Origin: Aristolochia californica
Lineage: Eukaryota > Streptophyta > Magnoliopsida > Piperales > Aristolochiaceae
Direction of reading: 5' to 3'
DNA length: 64,000 nt
Assembly: GCA_029961685.1 (NCBI GenBank)
Contig: JARWKL010000007.1
Location: 20,903,013-20,967,012 of the forward strand
The notes under the pieces are model-generated. The model searched no databases, was not told the DNA's origin, and worked only from the letters and a program-made list of their open reading frames with translations. This document shows, piece after piece, positions 39,587 to 52,837 of this stretch. Position 1 is the first letter of the stretch; the number at the start of each line of letters is the position of its first letter. The position numbers and the translations under genes were made by a program.

Positions 39587-41601
39587 ACATGATAAATCAC
39601 TTTACAATAATCTATGATTGTTAGATCAAATTTTTGAAAAGTGGCAAAATAATGACTTGTTAGACTGGGGTAAATATCCCACCGCTCGTTCACCTTAGAA
39701 TTTAATGAGGGTTTATTATTCTCTTTAAAAACATTGGATCCATAGGTCATTTGAATCTTTAACATTTTTCTGGCATGCATATCCATTTTTAAAACATGTG
39801 TAGAAAAAATATTCTTCATGTAAAATTCCAAGATATTAGTTTTAGACTAGTGGAATTTCCAAAACTTGGATGACAAAACTTTTGTGTTCATTTTTGGTGT
39901 GTGAAGAAATTTTCTTCATTTACTTTTTTTATTGTTTTAAACTTTTTCTGTACATCAACTATGAAATTTTCATTTTGCTGTGATCTATTTGCCTTTTTTG
40001 TTTACGGGATGAAGGGAGAGCGAAAAACTCAAAGTTTTGATTTAAGAAAAATGTGTACATCTAAAACGGAAATGCACAATGCACATATGTAGAGAGAGAT
40101 AATTCCAAAGAGTGTCTGTAATTTTTAGGGATTGTAAGCACCTTTTCATTTATATATCTCAGGTTTTGCAATCGTCGGGAAAAATGGGTTGCGAAGGATT
40201 TTTAACTGAGTGTTGAATTGCAATCCATAAGTCATTTCACACAAAAATATAGCCCGTTATGCATGATAAATCACATTACAATCATCTATGATTAATTATG
40301 TCAGCTTTTTGCAAATGGGCAAAATAATGGCATGTTTGACTCGGGTAAATATCCCACCGCAAGTTCACTTGAGAATTTAATGAGCGTTTGTTATTCTCTT
40401 TAAAAGCTTTGCATCCATAGCTCATTTGCATCTTTAACATGTTTCAAACATGCATATCCATTTTTAAAACATGTGTGGACGAAATCTTTTTCTTGCAAAA
40501 TTCCAAGCTATTAGGGTTAAACTAGTGGAATTTCACAAAATTGGATAACAAAACTTTTGTGTTCACTTGTGTTGGATGAATAAATTTTCTTTATTTATAT
40601 TTGTTATTGTTTTAAATTTTTTCCATACATCAACTATAAAATTTTCATTTTGTCGTAAGCTTTTTGCCTTGTTTGTTTTCGGAATGAAGGGAGAGCGATA
40701 TGTTAAAGTTTTGATTTAAGAAAAAAGTGAACATCTAAAGTGGAAAAGCACAATGCACAGTTGTAGGGAGAGATAATTCCAAAGAGTGTCTTTAATTTTT
40801 AGGGATTGTAAGCTTTTTTTAGTTTTTATATCTCAGGTTTTGCAATCGTCGGGAAAAATTGGTGGCAGAGGATTTTTAACTAAGTGTTGAATTGCAATCC
40901 ATAAGTCATTTCATACAAAAATATAGCCCGGTACGCATGATAAATCACTTTACAATCATCTATGATTGTTAGATCAAATTTTTGAAAATGGGCAAAATAA
41001 TGACTTGTTAGACTTGGGTAACCGCACGTTCACTTGAGAATTTAATGAGCGTTTGTTATTCTCTTTAAAAGCTTTGGATCCAAAGGTCATTTGAATCTTT
41101 AACATGTTTCAAGCATGCATATCCATTTTTAAAACATGTGTAGAAAAAATCTCCTTCATGTAAAATTCCAAGCTTAATAGGGTTGGACTAATGGAATTTC
41201 CCAAACTTGGATAACAAAACTTTTGTGTTTATTTGTGGTGTGTGAATAGATATTTTTTATTTGCATTAGTTATTATTTTAAATATTTTCCACACATAACC
41301 TATAAAATTTTTATTTTGTTGTAATCTTTTTTGCCTTTTTTGTTTACGAGATGAAGGAGGAGCGAAAACTCAAAGTTCTGATTTAAGCAAAAAGTGTCCA
41401 TCTAAAATGGAAATGCACAATGCACAAATGTAGAGAGAGATATTTCCAAAGAGTGTCTATATGTTTTAGGGATCGTATGCACATTTTCGTTTTTATATCT
41501 AAGGTTTGGCAATCGTCGGGAAACGGGGGAGGCGGGCAATTTTTAATTGAGTGATGACTTCAAATCCATAAGCAATTTATTACAAAAATATAGCCTGTTA
41601 C
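39587..41601 (+). repeat. HOR-length block: C/A hybrid, B, C
   Basis: Monomers start at 39587 (C/A hybrid, start site acatga), 40261 (B) and 40935 (C). The first begins as C ('gttagatcaaattt') and is A from 'tttctggcatgc' on. The junction of the hybrid with B has 'ccttttcatttatatatc' and 'catttcacacaaaaat', shared with 58660-58790. C lacks about ten bases at 41020 ('gggtaaccgcacg'). Confidence 0.87.
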
Positions 41602-43525
41602 GCATGAGAAATCACTTTACAATCATCTATGATTTTTAGCTCAACTTTTTGAATATGGGCAAAATAATGGCTTGTTTGACTAGGGCAAATATCCCATCGC
41701 ACGTTCACTTGAGAATTTAATGAGCGTTTGTTATTCTCTTTAAAAGCTTTGGATCCATAGGTCATTTCAATCTTTAACATGTTTCTGGCATGCATATCTA
41801 GTTTTAAAACATGTGTAGAAAAATTCACCTTCATGTAAAATTCCAAGATATTAGTTTTGGACTAGTGGAATTTCCCAAACTTGGGTAACAAAACCTTTCC
41901 GTTCATTTGTGGTGTGTGAATAAATTTTCTTCATTTACTTTTTTTATTGTTTTAAACTTTTTCCGTACATCAACTATGAAATTTTCATTTTTCTGTGATC
42001 TATTTGCCTTTTTTGTTTACGGTATGAAGGGAGAGCCAAAAACTCGAAGTTTTGATTTAAGAAAAATGGGTACATCTAAAACGGAAATTCACAACGCACA
42101 TATGTAGAGAGAGATAATTCCAAAGAGTGTTGAATTGCAATCCATAAGTCATTTCATACAAAAATATAGCCCGTTACGCATGATAAATCACATTACAATC
42201 ATCTATGATTAATTATGTCAGCTTTTTGCAAATGGGCAATATAATGGCATGTTTGGATCGGGTAAATATCCCACCGCAAGTTCACTTCAGAATTTAATGA
42301 GCGTTTGTTATTCCCTTTAAAAGCTTTGTATACATAGCTTATTTACATCTTTAACATGTTTCAAACATGCATATCCATTTTTAAAACATGTGCGGATGAA
42401 ATCTCTTTCTTGGAAAATTCCAAGCTATTAGGGTTAAACTAGTGGAATTTCACAAAATTGGTTAACAAAACTTTTGTGTTCATTTGTGTTGGGTGAATAA
42501 ATTTTTATTCTTTATATTTGTTGTTGTTTTAAATTTTTTCCATACATCAACTATAAAATTTTTATTTTGTTGTAGGCTTTTTGCCTTGTTTTTTTCGGGA
42601 TGAAGGGAGAGCGAAAAATCAACGATTTGAATTAAGAAAAAAGTGTACATCTTAAAAGGAAAAGCACAATGCACAATTGTAGGGAGAGATAATTCCAAAG
42701 AGTGTCTGTAATTTTTAGGGATTGTAAGCTCTTTTTAGTTTTTATATCTCAGGTTTTACAATCGTCGGGAAAAATTGGTGGCAGAGGATTTTTAACTTAG
42801 TGTTGAATTGCAATCCATAAGTCATTTCATACTAAAATACAGCCCGTTACGCATGATAAATCACTTTACAATTATCTATGATTGCTAGATCAAATTTTTA
42901 AAAATGGGCAAAATAATGGCTTGTTTGACTCGGGCAAATATCCCACCGCACGTTCACTTAAGAATTTAATGAGCGTTTGTTATTCTCTTTAAAAGCTTTT
43001 GATCCATATGTCAATTTAATCTTTAACATGTTTCAAGCATGCATATCCATTTTTAAATCATGTGTAGAAAAAATCTCCTTCATGTAAAATTCCAAGCTTA
43101 ATAGGGTTGGACTAATGGAATTTCCCAAACTTGGATAACAAAACTTTTGTGTTCATTTGTGGTGTGTGAAAAGATATTTTTTATTTACATTAGTTATTAT
43201 TTTAAATATTTTCCTCACATCAACTATAAAATTTTTATTTTGTTGTGATCCTTTTCGCCTTTTTTGTTTACGGGATGAAGGGGGAGCGAAAACTCAAAGT
43301 TCTGATTTAAGAAAAAAGTGTACATCTAAAATGGAAATGCACAATGCACAAATGTAGACAGAGATATTTCCAAAGAGTGTCTGTATGTTTTAGGGATTGT
43401 ATGCACTCTTTCGTTTTTATATCTAAGGTTTTGCAATCGTCGGGAAACGGGGGAGGCGGGCGATTTTTAACTGAGTGTTGACTTCAAATCCATAAGTCAT
43501 TTCTTACAAAAATATAGCCCATTAC
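41602..43525 (+). repeat. HOR trimer A(truncated)-B-C
   Basis: Monomers start at 41602 (A, 576 bp), 42178 (B) and 42851 (C). A has lost about 98 bp at 42125-42130. B shows the first 'gttgtaggc' variant and has 'gcggatgaaatc'. C has an A-type patch ('ggcttgtttgactcgggc') near 42920 and the 'gatccttttcgcc' variant. Confidence 0.9.
42120..42135 (+). other. Deletion junction (~98 bp) with 6-base microhomology
   Basis: In the A monomer starting at 41602, 'ccaaagagtgt' runs straight into 'tgaattgc'. In intact A monomers the word gagtgt occurs at both ends of the missing part, so one copy remains (42125-42130). Confidence 0.85.
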
Positions 43526-45546
43526 GCATGACAAATCATTTTACAATCACCTATGATTGTTAGCTCAACTTTTTGAATATGGGCAAAATAATGGCTTGTT
43601 TGACTCGGGGAAATATCCCACCGCACGTTCACTCTAGAATTTAATGAGCGTTTGTTATTCTCTTTAAAAGCTTTGGATCCATAGGTCATTTGAATATTTA
43701 ACATGTTTCTGGCATGCATATCCATTTTTAAAACATGTGTAGAAAAATTCCCTTCAAGTAAAATTCAAAGATATTAGTTTTGGACTAGTGGAATTCCCCA
43801 AACTTGGATAACAAAACTTTTGTTTTCATTTGTGGTGTGTGAATAAATTTTCTTAATTTAATTTTTTTATTGTTTTAAACTTTTTCCGTACATCAACTAT
43901 GAAATTTTCATTTTGTCGTGATCTATTTGCCTTTTTTTTTTTACGGGATGAAGGGAGAGCGAAAAACTCGAAGCTTTGATTTAAGAAAAATGTGTACATC
44001 TAAAACGGAAATGCACAATGCACATATGTAGAGTGAGAAAATTCCAAAGAGTGTCTGAGTTTTTAGGGATTGTAAGCACCTTTTCGTTTTTATATATCAG
44101 GTTTTGCAATCATCGGGAAAAATGGGATGCGGAGGATTTTTAACTGAGTGTTGAATTGCAATCCATAAGTCATTTCATAAAAAATATAGCCCGTTACGCA
44201 TGATAAATCACATTACAATCATCTATGATTAATTATGTCAGCTTTTTGCAAATGGGCAAAATAATGGCATGTTTGACTCGGGTAAATATCCCTCCGCAAG
44301 TTCACTTGAGAATTTAATGAGCATTTGTTATTCTCTTCAAAAGCTTTGCATCCAAAGCTCATTTGCATCTTTAACTTGTTTCAAACATGCATATCCATTT
44401 TTAAAACATGTGTGGACGAAATCTTTTTCTTGCAAAATTCCAACCTATTAGGGTTAAACCAATGGAATTTCTCAAAATTGGATATCAAAACTTTTGTGTT
44501 CATTAGTGTTGGGTGAATAAATTTTTTTTATTTATATTTGTTGTTTTTTTAAATTTTTTCCATACATCAACTATAAAATTTTCATTTTGTTGTAGGCTTT
44601 TTGCCTTGTTTGTTTTCGGGATGAAGGGAGAGCGAAAAGTCAAAGTTTTGATTTAAGAAAAAAGTGTACATCTAAAATGGATAAGCACAATGCACAATTG
44701 TAGGGAGAGATAATTCCTAAGAGTGTCTGTAATTTTTAGGGATTGTAAGCTCTTTTTAGTTTTTATATCTCAGGTTTTGCAATCGTCGGGAAAAATTGGT
44801 GGCAGAGGATTTTTAACTGAGTGTTGAATTGCAATCCATAAGTCATTTCATACAAAAATACAGCCCGTTACGCATGATAAATCACTTTACAATCATCTAT
44901 GAGTGCTTGATCAAATTTTTGAAAATGGACAAAATAATGACTTGTTAGACTCGGGTAACTATCCCACCGCACGTTCACTTGAAAATTTAATCAGCGTTTT
45001 TTATTCTCTTTAAAAGCTTTGGATCCATAGGTCATTTGAATCTTTAACAAGTTTCAAGCATGCATATCCATTTTTAATACATGTGCAGAAAAAATCTCCT
45101 TCATATAAAATTCCAAGCTTAATAGGGTTGGACTAATGGAATTTCACAAACTTGGATAACAAAACTTTTGTATTCATTTGTGGTGTGTGAATAGATATTT
45201 TTTATTTACATTAGTTATTATTTTAAATATTTTCCACACATCAACTATAAAATTTTTATTTTGTTGTGATCCTTTTTGCCTTTTTTGTTTACGGGATGAA
45301 GGGGGAGCGAAAACTCAAACTTCTGATTTAAGAAAAAAGTGTACATCTAAAATGGAAATGCACAATGCACAAATGTAGAGAGAGATATTTCCAAAGAGTG
45401 TCTGTATGTTTTAGGGATTGTATGCACTCTTTCATTTTTATATCTAAGGTTTTGCAATCGTGGGGAAACGGGGGAGGCGGGCGATTTTTAACTGAGTGTT
45501 GACTTCAAATCCATAAGTCATTTCTTACAAAAATATAGCCCATTAT
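43526..45546 (+). repeat. HOR trimer A-B-C
   Basis: Monomers start at 43526 (A), 44198 (B) and 44872 (C). B has 'gttgtaggc' and 'gtggacgaaatc'; C has 'gtgatcctttttgcc'. Confidence 0.9.
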
Positions 45547-47567
45547 GGATGACAAATCTCTTTGCAATCATCTATGATTGTTAGCACAACTTTTTGAATA
45601 TGGGCATAATAATGGCTTGTTTGACTCGGACAAATATCCCACCGCACGTTCACTTGAGAATGTAATGAGCGTTTGTTATTCTCTTTAAAAGCTTTGGATC
45701 CATAGGTCATTTGAATCTTGAACATGTTTCTGGCATGCATATCCATTTTTAAAACATGTGTAGAAAAAATCCCCTTCATGTAAAATTCCAAGATATTACT
45801 TTTGGACTAGTGGAATTTCCCAAACTTGGATACCAAAACTTTTGTGTTCATTTGTGGTGTGTGAATAAATTTTCTTCATTTAATTTTTTTATTGTTTTAA
45901 AATTTTTCCGTACACCAACTATGAAATTTTCATTTTGCTGTGATCTATTTGCCTTTTTTGTTTACGGGATGAAGGGAGAGCGAAAAACTCGAAGTTTTGA
46001 TTTAAGAAAAAAGTGTACATCTAAAACGGAAATGCACAATGCGCATATTTAGAGAGAGATATTTCCAAAGAGTGTCTAGAATTTTTAGGGATTGTAAGCA
46101 CCTTTCCGTTTTTATATTTCAGGTTTTGCAATCGTCAGGAAAAATGGGTTGCGGAGGATTTTTAACTGAGTGTTGAATTGCAATCCATGAGTCATTTCAT
46201 ACAAAACTATTGCCCGTTACGCATGATAAATCACATGACAATCATCTATGATTAATTATGTCAGCTTTTTGCAAATGGGCAAAATAATGGCATGTTTGAC
46301 TCAGGTAAATATCCCACCACAAGTTCACTTGAGAATTTAATGAACGTTTGTTATTCTCTTTAAAAGCTTTGCATCCATAGCTCATTTGCATCTTTAACAT
46401 GTTTCAAACATGCCTATCCATTTTTGAAACATGTGTGGTCGAAATCTCTTTCTTGAAAATTTCCAAGCTATTAGGGTTAAACTAGTGGAATTTCCCAAAA
46501 TTGGATAACAAAACTTTTGTGTTCATTTGTGTTGGATGAATAAATTTTCTTTATTTATATTTGTTGTTGTTTTATATTTTTTCCATACATCAACTATAAA
46601 ATTTTCATTTTGTTGTAGGCTTTTTGCCTTGTATGTTTTTGGGATGTACGGAGAGCGAAAAGTCAAAGTTTTGATTTAAGAAAAAAGTGTACATCTTAAA
46701 TGGAAAAGCACAATGCACAAATGTAGGGAGAGATAATTCCAAAGAGTGTCTGTAATTTTTAGGGATTGGAAGCTCTTTTTAGTTTTTATATCTGTGGTTT
46801 TGCAATCGTCGGGAAAATTGGTGGCAGAGGATTTTTAACTGAGTGTTGAATTGCAATCCATAAGTCATTTCATACAAAAATATAGATCTTTACGCATGAT
46901 AAATCATTTTACAATCATCTATGATTGTTAGATCTAAGTTTTGAAAATGGGCAAAATAATGACTTGTTAGACTCGGGTGAATATCCCACCGCACATCCAC
47001 TTGAGAATTTAATGAGCGTTTGTTATTCTCTTTAAAAGCTTTGAATCCATAGGTCATTTGAATCTTTAACATGTTTCAAGCATGCATATCCATTTTTAAA
47101 ACATGTGTAGAAAAAATCTCCTTCATGTAAAATTCCAAGCTTAATAGGGGCTGACTAAAGGAATTTTCCAAGCTTGGATAACAAAACTTTTGTGTTCATT
47201 TGTGGTGTGTGAATAGATATTTAATATTTACATTAGTTATTAATTTAAATATTTTCCACACATCAACTATAAAATTTTTATTTAGTTGTGATCTTTTTTG
47301 CCTTTTTTGTTTACGGGATGAAGGGGGAGCGAAAACTCAAAGTTTTATTTAAGAAAAAAGTGTACATCTAAAATGGAAATGCACAATGCACAAATGTAGA
47401 GAGAGATATTTCCAAAGAGTGTCTGTATGTTTTAGGGATCGTATGCACTTTTTCGTTTTTATAGCTAAGGTTTTGCAATCGTCGGGAAACGGGGGAGGCG
47501 GGCGATTTTTAACTGAGTGTTGACTTAAAATCCATAAGTCATTTCTTACAAAAATATAGCCCGTTAC
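45547..47567 (+). repeat. HOR trimer A-B-C
   Basis: Monomers start at 45547 (A, start site ggatga), 46221 (B) and 46894 (C). C carries a private set ('attaatttaaat', 'aaagttttatttaag', 'tttatagctaagg') that returns at 50230. Confidence 0.9.
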
Positions 47568-48917
47568 GCATGACAAATTATTTTACAATCATCTATGATT
47601 GTTAGCACAACTTTTTGAATATAGGCAAAATAATGGCTTGTTTTGACTCGGGCAAATATCCCACCGCACGTTCACTTGAGAATTTAATGAGCGTTTGTTA
47701 TTCTCTTTAAAAGCTTGGATCCAATGGCAATTTGAATCATTAACATGTTTGGATCATACATATCCATTTTTAAAACATGTGTAGAAAAAATCTCCTTCAT
47801 GTAAGATTCCAAGCTTAATAGGGTTGGACTAATGGAATTTCATAAACTTGGATAACAAAACTTTTGTGTTCATTTGTGGTGTGTGAATAGATATTTTTTA
47901 TTTACATTAGTTATTATTTAAATATTTTCGACACATCAACTATAAAATTTTTATTTTGTTGTGATCCTTTTTGCCTTTTTTGTTTACGGGATGAAGGGGG
48001 AGCGAAAACTCAAAGTTCTGATTTAAGAAAAAAGTGTACATCTAAAATGGAAATGCACAATGCACAAATGTAGATAGAGATATTTCCAAAGAGTGTCTAT
48101 ATGTTTTAGGGATCGTATGCACTATTTCTTTTTTATATCTAAGGTTTTGCAATCATCGGGAAACGGGGGAGGCATGCGATTTTTAACTGAGTCTTGACTT
48201 CAAATCCATAAGTCATTTCTTACAAAAATATAGCCCGTTACGCATGACAAATCACTTTGCAATCATCTATGATTGTTAGCTCAACTTTTTGAATATGGAC
48301 AAAATAATGGTTTATTTGACTCGGGCGAATATCCCACTGTACGTTCACTTGAGAATTTAATGAGCGTTTGTTATTCTCTTTAAAAGCTTTGGATCCATAG
48401 GTCATTCGAATCTTTAACATGTTTTAAGCATGCATATCCATTTTTAAAACATGTGTAGAAAAAATCTCCTTCATGTAAAATTCGAAGCTTAATAGGGTTG
48501 GACCAATGGAATTTCCCAAACTTGGATAACAAAACTTTTGTGTTCATTTGTGGTGTGTGAATAGATATTTTTTATTTACATTAGTTATTATTTTAAATAT
48601 TTTCCACACATCAACTATAAAAATTTTATTTTGTAGTGATCCTTTTTGCCTTTTTTGTTTACGGGATGAAGGGGGAGCGAAAACTCAAAGTTGTGATTTA
48701 AGAAAAAAGTGTACATCTAAAATGGAAATGCACAATGCACAAATGTGGAGAGAGATATTTCCAAAGAGTGTCTGTATGTTTTTAGGGATCGTATGCACTT
48801 TTTCGTTTTTATATCTAAGGTTTTGTAATCGTCGGGAAACGGTGGAGGCATGCGATTTTTAACTGAGTGTTGACTTCAAATCCTTAAGTCATTTCTTATA
48901 AAAATATAGCCCGTTAC
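47568..48917 (+). repeat. Two A/C hybrid monomers in tandem
   Basis: Monomers start at 47568 and 48242. Each begins as A ('gct/aca-caactttttg', 'actcgggc') and is C from 'gcttaatagggttgg' on, with the 'gtgatcctttttgcc' variant. No B lies between them. The second has 'catgttttaagcatgc', also found at 50903, 51566, 52229 and 54087. Confidence 0.87.
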
Positions 48918-50902
48918 ACATGACAAATCTCTTTTCAATCATCTATGATTGTCAGCTCAACTTTTTGAATATGGGCAAAATAATGGCTTGTTTGACTCGG
49001 GCAAATATCCCACCGCACGTGCACTTGAGGCTTTAATGAGCGGTTGTTATTCTCTTTAAAAGCTTTGGATCCATAGGTCATTTGAATCTTTAACATGTTT
49101 CTGGCATGCATATCCATTAGTCCAACATATTAGTTTTGGACTAGTGGTATTTCCAAAACTTGGATAACAAAACTTTTGTGTTCATTTGTGGTGTGTGAAT
49201 AAATTTTCTTCATTTAATTTTTTTATAGTTGTAAACTTTTTCCGTACATCAACTATGAAATTTTCATTTTGCTGTGATCTATTTGCCTGTTTTGTTTACG
49301 GGATGAAGGGACAGTGAAAAACTCAAAGTTTTGATTGAAGTAAAATGTGTACATCGAAAACGGAAATGCACAATGCACATATGCAGAGAGAGATAATTCC
49401 AAATAGTGTCTGTAATTTTTACGGATTGTAAGCACCTTTTCGTTTTTATATCTCAGGTTTTCCAATAGTCGGGAAAAATCGGTTGCAGAGGAAAATAAAA
49501 CTGAGTGTTGAATTGCAATCCATAAGTCATTTCATACAAAAATATAGCCCGTTACGTATGATAAATCACATTACAGTCATCTATGATTAATTATGTCAAT
49601 TTTTTCCAAATGGGCAAAATAATGGCATGTTTGACTCGGGTTAAATATCCCACTGCAAGTTACTTGAGAATTTAATGAGCGTTTGTTATTCTCATTAAAT
49701 GCTTTGCATCCATAGCTGATTTGTATCTTTAACATCTTTCAAACATGCATATCCATTTTTAAAACATGTGTGGACGAAATCTCTTTCTTGCAAAATTCCA
49801 AGCTATTAGGGTTAAACTAGTGGAATTTCACAAAAATGGATAACAAAACTTTTGTGTTCATTTTTTTTGGGTGAATAAATTTTATTTATTTATATTTGTT
49901 GTTTTTTCAAATTTTTTCCATACAACAACTTTAAAATTTTCATTTTGTTGTAGGCTTTTTGTCTTGTTTGTTTTCGATATGAAGGGAGAGCGAAAAGTCA
50001 AAGTTTTGATTTAAGAAAAAATTGTATATCTAAAATGAAAAAGCACAATGCACAATTGTAGGGAGAGATAATTCCAAAGAGTGTCTGTAATTTTTAGGGA
50101 TTGTAAGCTCTTTTTAGTTTTTATATCTTAGGTTTTGCAATCGTCGGGAAAAATTGGTGGCAGAGGATTTTTAACTGAGTGTTGAATTGCAATCCATAAG
50201 TCATTTCATACAAAAATATAGATTGGTACGCATGATAAATCATTTTTCAATCATCTATGATTGTTAGATCTAATTTTTGACAATGGGCAAAATAATGACT
50301 TGTTAGACTCGGGTAAATATCCCACCGCACGTCCACTAGAGAATTTATTGAGTGTTTGTTATTCTATTTAAAATCTTTGGATACATAAGTCATTTGAATC
50401 AATAACATGTTTCAAGCATGCATATCCATTTTTAAAACATGTGTTGAAAAAATCTCCTTCATGTAAAATTCCAAGCTTAATAGGGTTGGACTAATGAAAT
50501 TTCCCAAACTTGGATAACAAAACTTTTGTGTTCATTTGTGGTGTGTGGATAGATATTTTATATTTACATTAGTTATTAACTTAAATATTTTCCACACATC
50601 AACTATATAATTTTTATTTTGTTGTGATCTTTTTTGCCTTTTTGTGTACGGGATGTAGGGGGAGCGAAAACTCAAAATTTTATTTAAGAAAAAAGTGTAC
50701 ATCTATAATGGAAATGCACAATGCAAAAATGTAGGGAGAGATATTTCCAAAGAGTGTCTGTATGTTTTAGGGATCGTATGCACTTTTTCGTTTTTATAGC
50801 TAAGGTTTTGCAATCGTCGGGAAACGGGGGAGGCGGGCGATTTTTAACTGAGTGTTGACTTCAAATCCATAAGTCATTTCTTACAAAAATATAGCCCGTT
50901 AC
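48918..50902 (+). repeat. HOR trimer A-B-C; A with templated deletion
   Basis: Monomers start at 48918 (A, 638 bp), 49556 (B) and 50230 (C). In A the 'tttaaaacatgtg...' stretch near 49117 is replaced by 'agtccaac', an inverted copy of the nearby 'ttggact'. C matches the C at 46894. Confidence 0.88.
49117..49144 (+). other. Deletion with inverted templated filler
   Basis: TAGTCCAA at 49118-49125 is the exact reverse complement of TTGGACTA at 49136-49143, in place of about 44 bases of normal A sequence. The filler has no counterpart at this place in other monomers. Confidence 0.75.
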
Positions 50903-52837
50903 GCATGACAAATCTCTCTACAATCATCTATGATTGTTAGCTCAACTTTTTGAATATGGACAAAATAATGGCTTATTTGACTCGGGCAAATATCCCACTG
51001 CACGTTCACTTGAGAATTTAATGAGCGTTTGTTTTTCTCTTTAAAAGCTTTGGATCCATAGGTCATTTGAATCTTTAACATGTTTTAAGCATGCATATCC
51101 ATTTTTAAAACATGTGTAGAAAAAATCTCCTTCATGTAAAATTCAAAGGTTAATAGGGTCGGACTAATGGAATTTCCCAAGCTTGGATAACAAAACTTTT
51201 GTGTTCATTTGTGGTGTGTGAATAGATATTTTTTATTTACATTAGTTATTATTTAAAATATTTTCCACACATCAACTATAAAATTTTTATTTTATTGGGA
51301 TCCTTTTTGCTTTTTTTGTTTACAGGATGAAGGGGGAGCGAAAACTCAAAGTTCTGATTTAAGAAAAAAGTGTGCATCTAAAATGGAAATGCACAATGCA
51401 CAAATGTAGAGAGAGATATTTCCAAAGAGTCCCTGTATGTTTTAGGGATCGTGTGCACTTTTTCTTTTTTATATCTAAGGTTTTTCAATCATCAGGCGGA
51501 CGATTTTTAACTGAGGGTTGACTTCAAATCCATAAGTCATTTCTTACAAAAATATAGCCCATTACGCATGACAAATCACTTTACAATCATCTATGATTGT
51601 TAGCTCAACTTTTTGAATATGGGCAAAATAATGGCTTGTTTGACTAGGGCAAATATCCCACTGCACGTTCACTTGAGAATTTAATGAGCGTTTGTTATTC
51701 TCTTTAAAAACTTTGGATCCATAGGTCATTTGAATCTTTAACATGTTTTAAGCATGCATATCCATTTTTAAAACCTGTGTAGAAAAAATCTCCTTCATGT
51801 AAAATTCCAAGCTTAATAGGGTTGGAGTAATGGAATTTCCCAAACTTGGATTACAAAACTTTTGTGTTCATTTGTGGTGTATGAATATATATTTTTTATT
51901 TACATTAGTTATTATTTTAAATATTTTCCACACATCAACTATAAAATTTTAATTTTGTTGTGATTCTTTTTGCCTTTTTTGTTTACGGGATGAAGGGGGA
52001 TCGAAAACTCAAAGTTCTGATTTTAGAAAAAAGTGTATATCTAAAATGGAAATGCACAATGCACAAATGTAGAGAGAGATATTTCCAAAGAGTCCCTGTA
52101 TGTTTTAGGGATCGTGTGCACTTTTTCTTTTTTATATCTAAGGTTTTTCAATCATCAGGCGGGCGATTTTTAACTGAGGGTTGACTTCAAATCCATAAGT
52201 CATTTCTTACAAAAATATAGCCCATTACGCATGACAAATCACTTTACAATCATCTATGATTGTTAGCTCAACTTTTTGAATATGGGCAAAATAATGGCTT
52301 GTTTGACTAGGGCAAATATCCCACTGCACATTCACTTGAGAATTTAATGAGCGTTTGTTATTCTCTTTAAAAACTTTGGATCCATAGGTCATTTGAATCT
52401 TTAACATGTTTTAAGCATGCATATCCATTTTTAAAACCTGTGTAGAAAAAATCTCCTTCATGTAAAATTCCAAGCTTAATAGGGTTGGAGTAATGGAATT
52501 TCCCAAACTTGGATTAAAAAACTTTTGTGTTCATTTGTGGTGTATGAATATATATTTTTTATTTACATTAGTTATTATTATAAATATTTTCCACACATCA
52601 ACTATAAAATTTTAATTTTGTTGTGATTCTTTTTGCCTTTTTTGTTTACGGGATGAAGGGGGATCGAAAACTCAAAGTTCTGATTTTAGAAAAAAGTGTA
52701 TATCTAAAATGGAAATGCACAATGCACAAATGTAGAGAGAGATATTTCCAAAGAGTGTCTGTATGTTTTTAGGGATCGTATGCACTTTTTCGTTTTTTTA
52801 TCTAAGGTTTTGTAATCGTCCGGAAACGGGGGAGACA
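50903..52837 (+). repeat. Three A/C hybrid monomers in tandem, two almost identical
   Basis: Monomers start at 50903, 51566 and 52229; all begin as A and continue as C. From about 51420 to 52090 and from 52090 to 52740 the text is the same at a 663-bp offset with about four base differences. The first two end in 'tttttcaatcatcaggcgg', having lost the G-rich 'gggaaacgggggagg' part. The third keeps the G-rich part and stops at about 52837. Confidence 0.9.
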
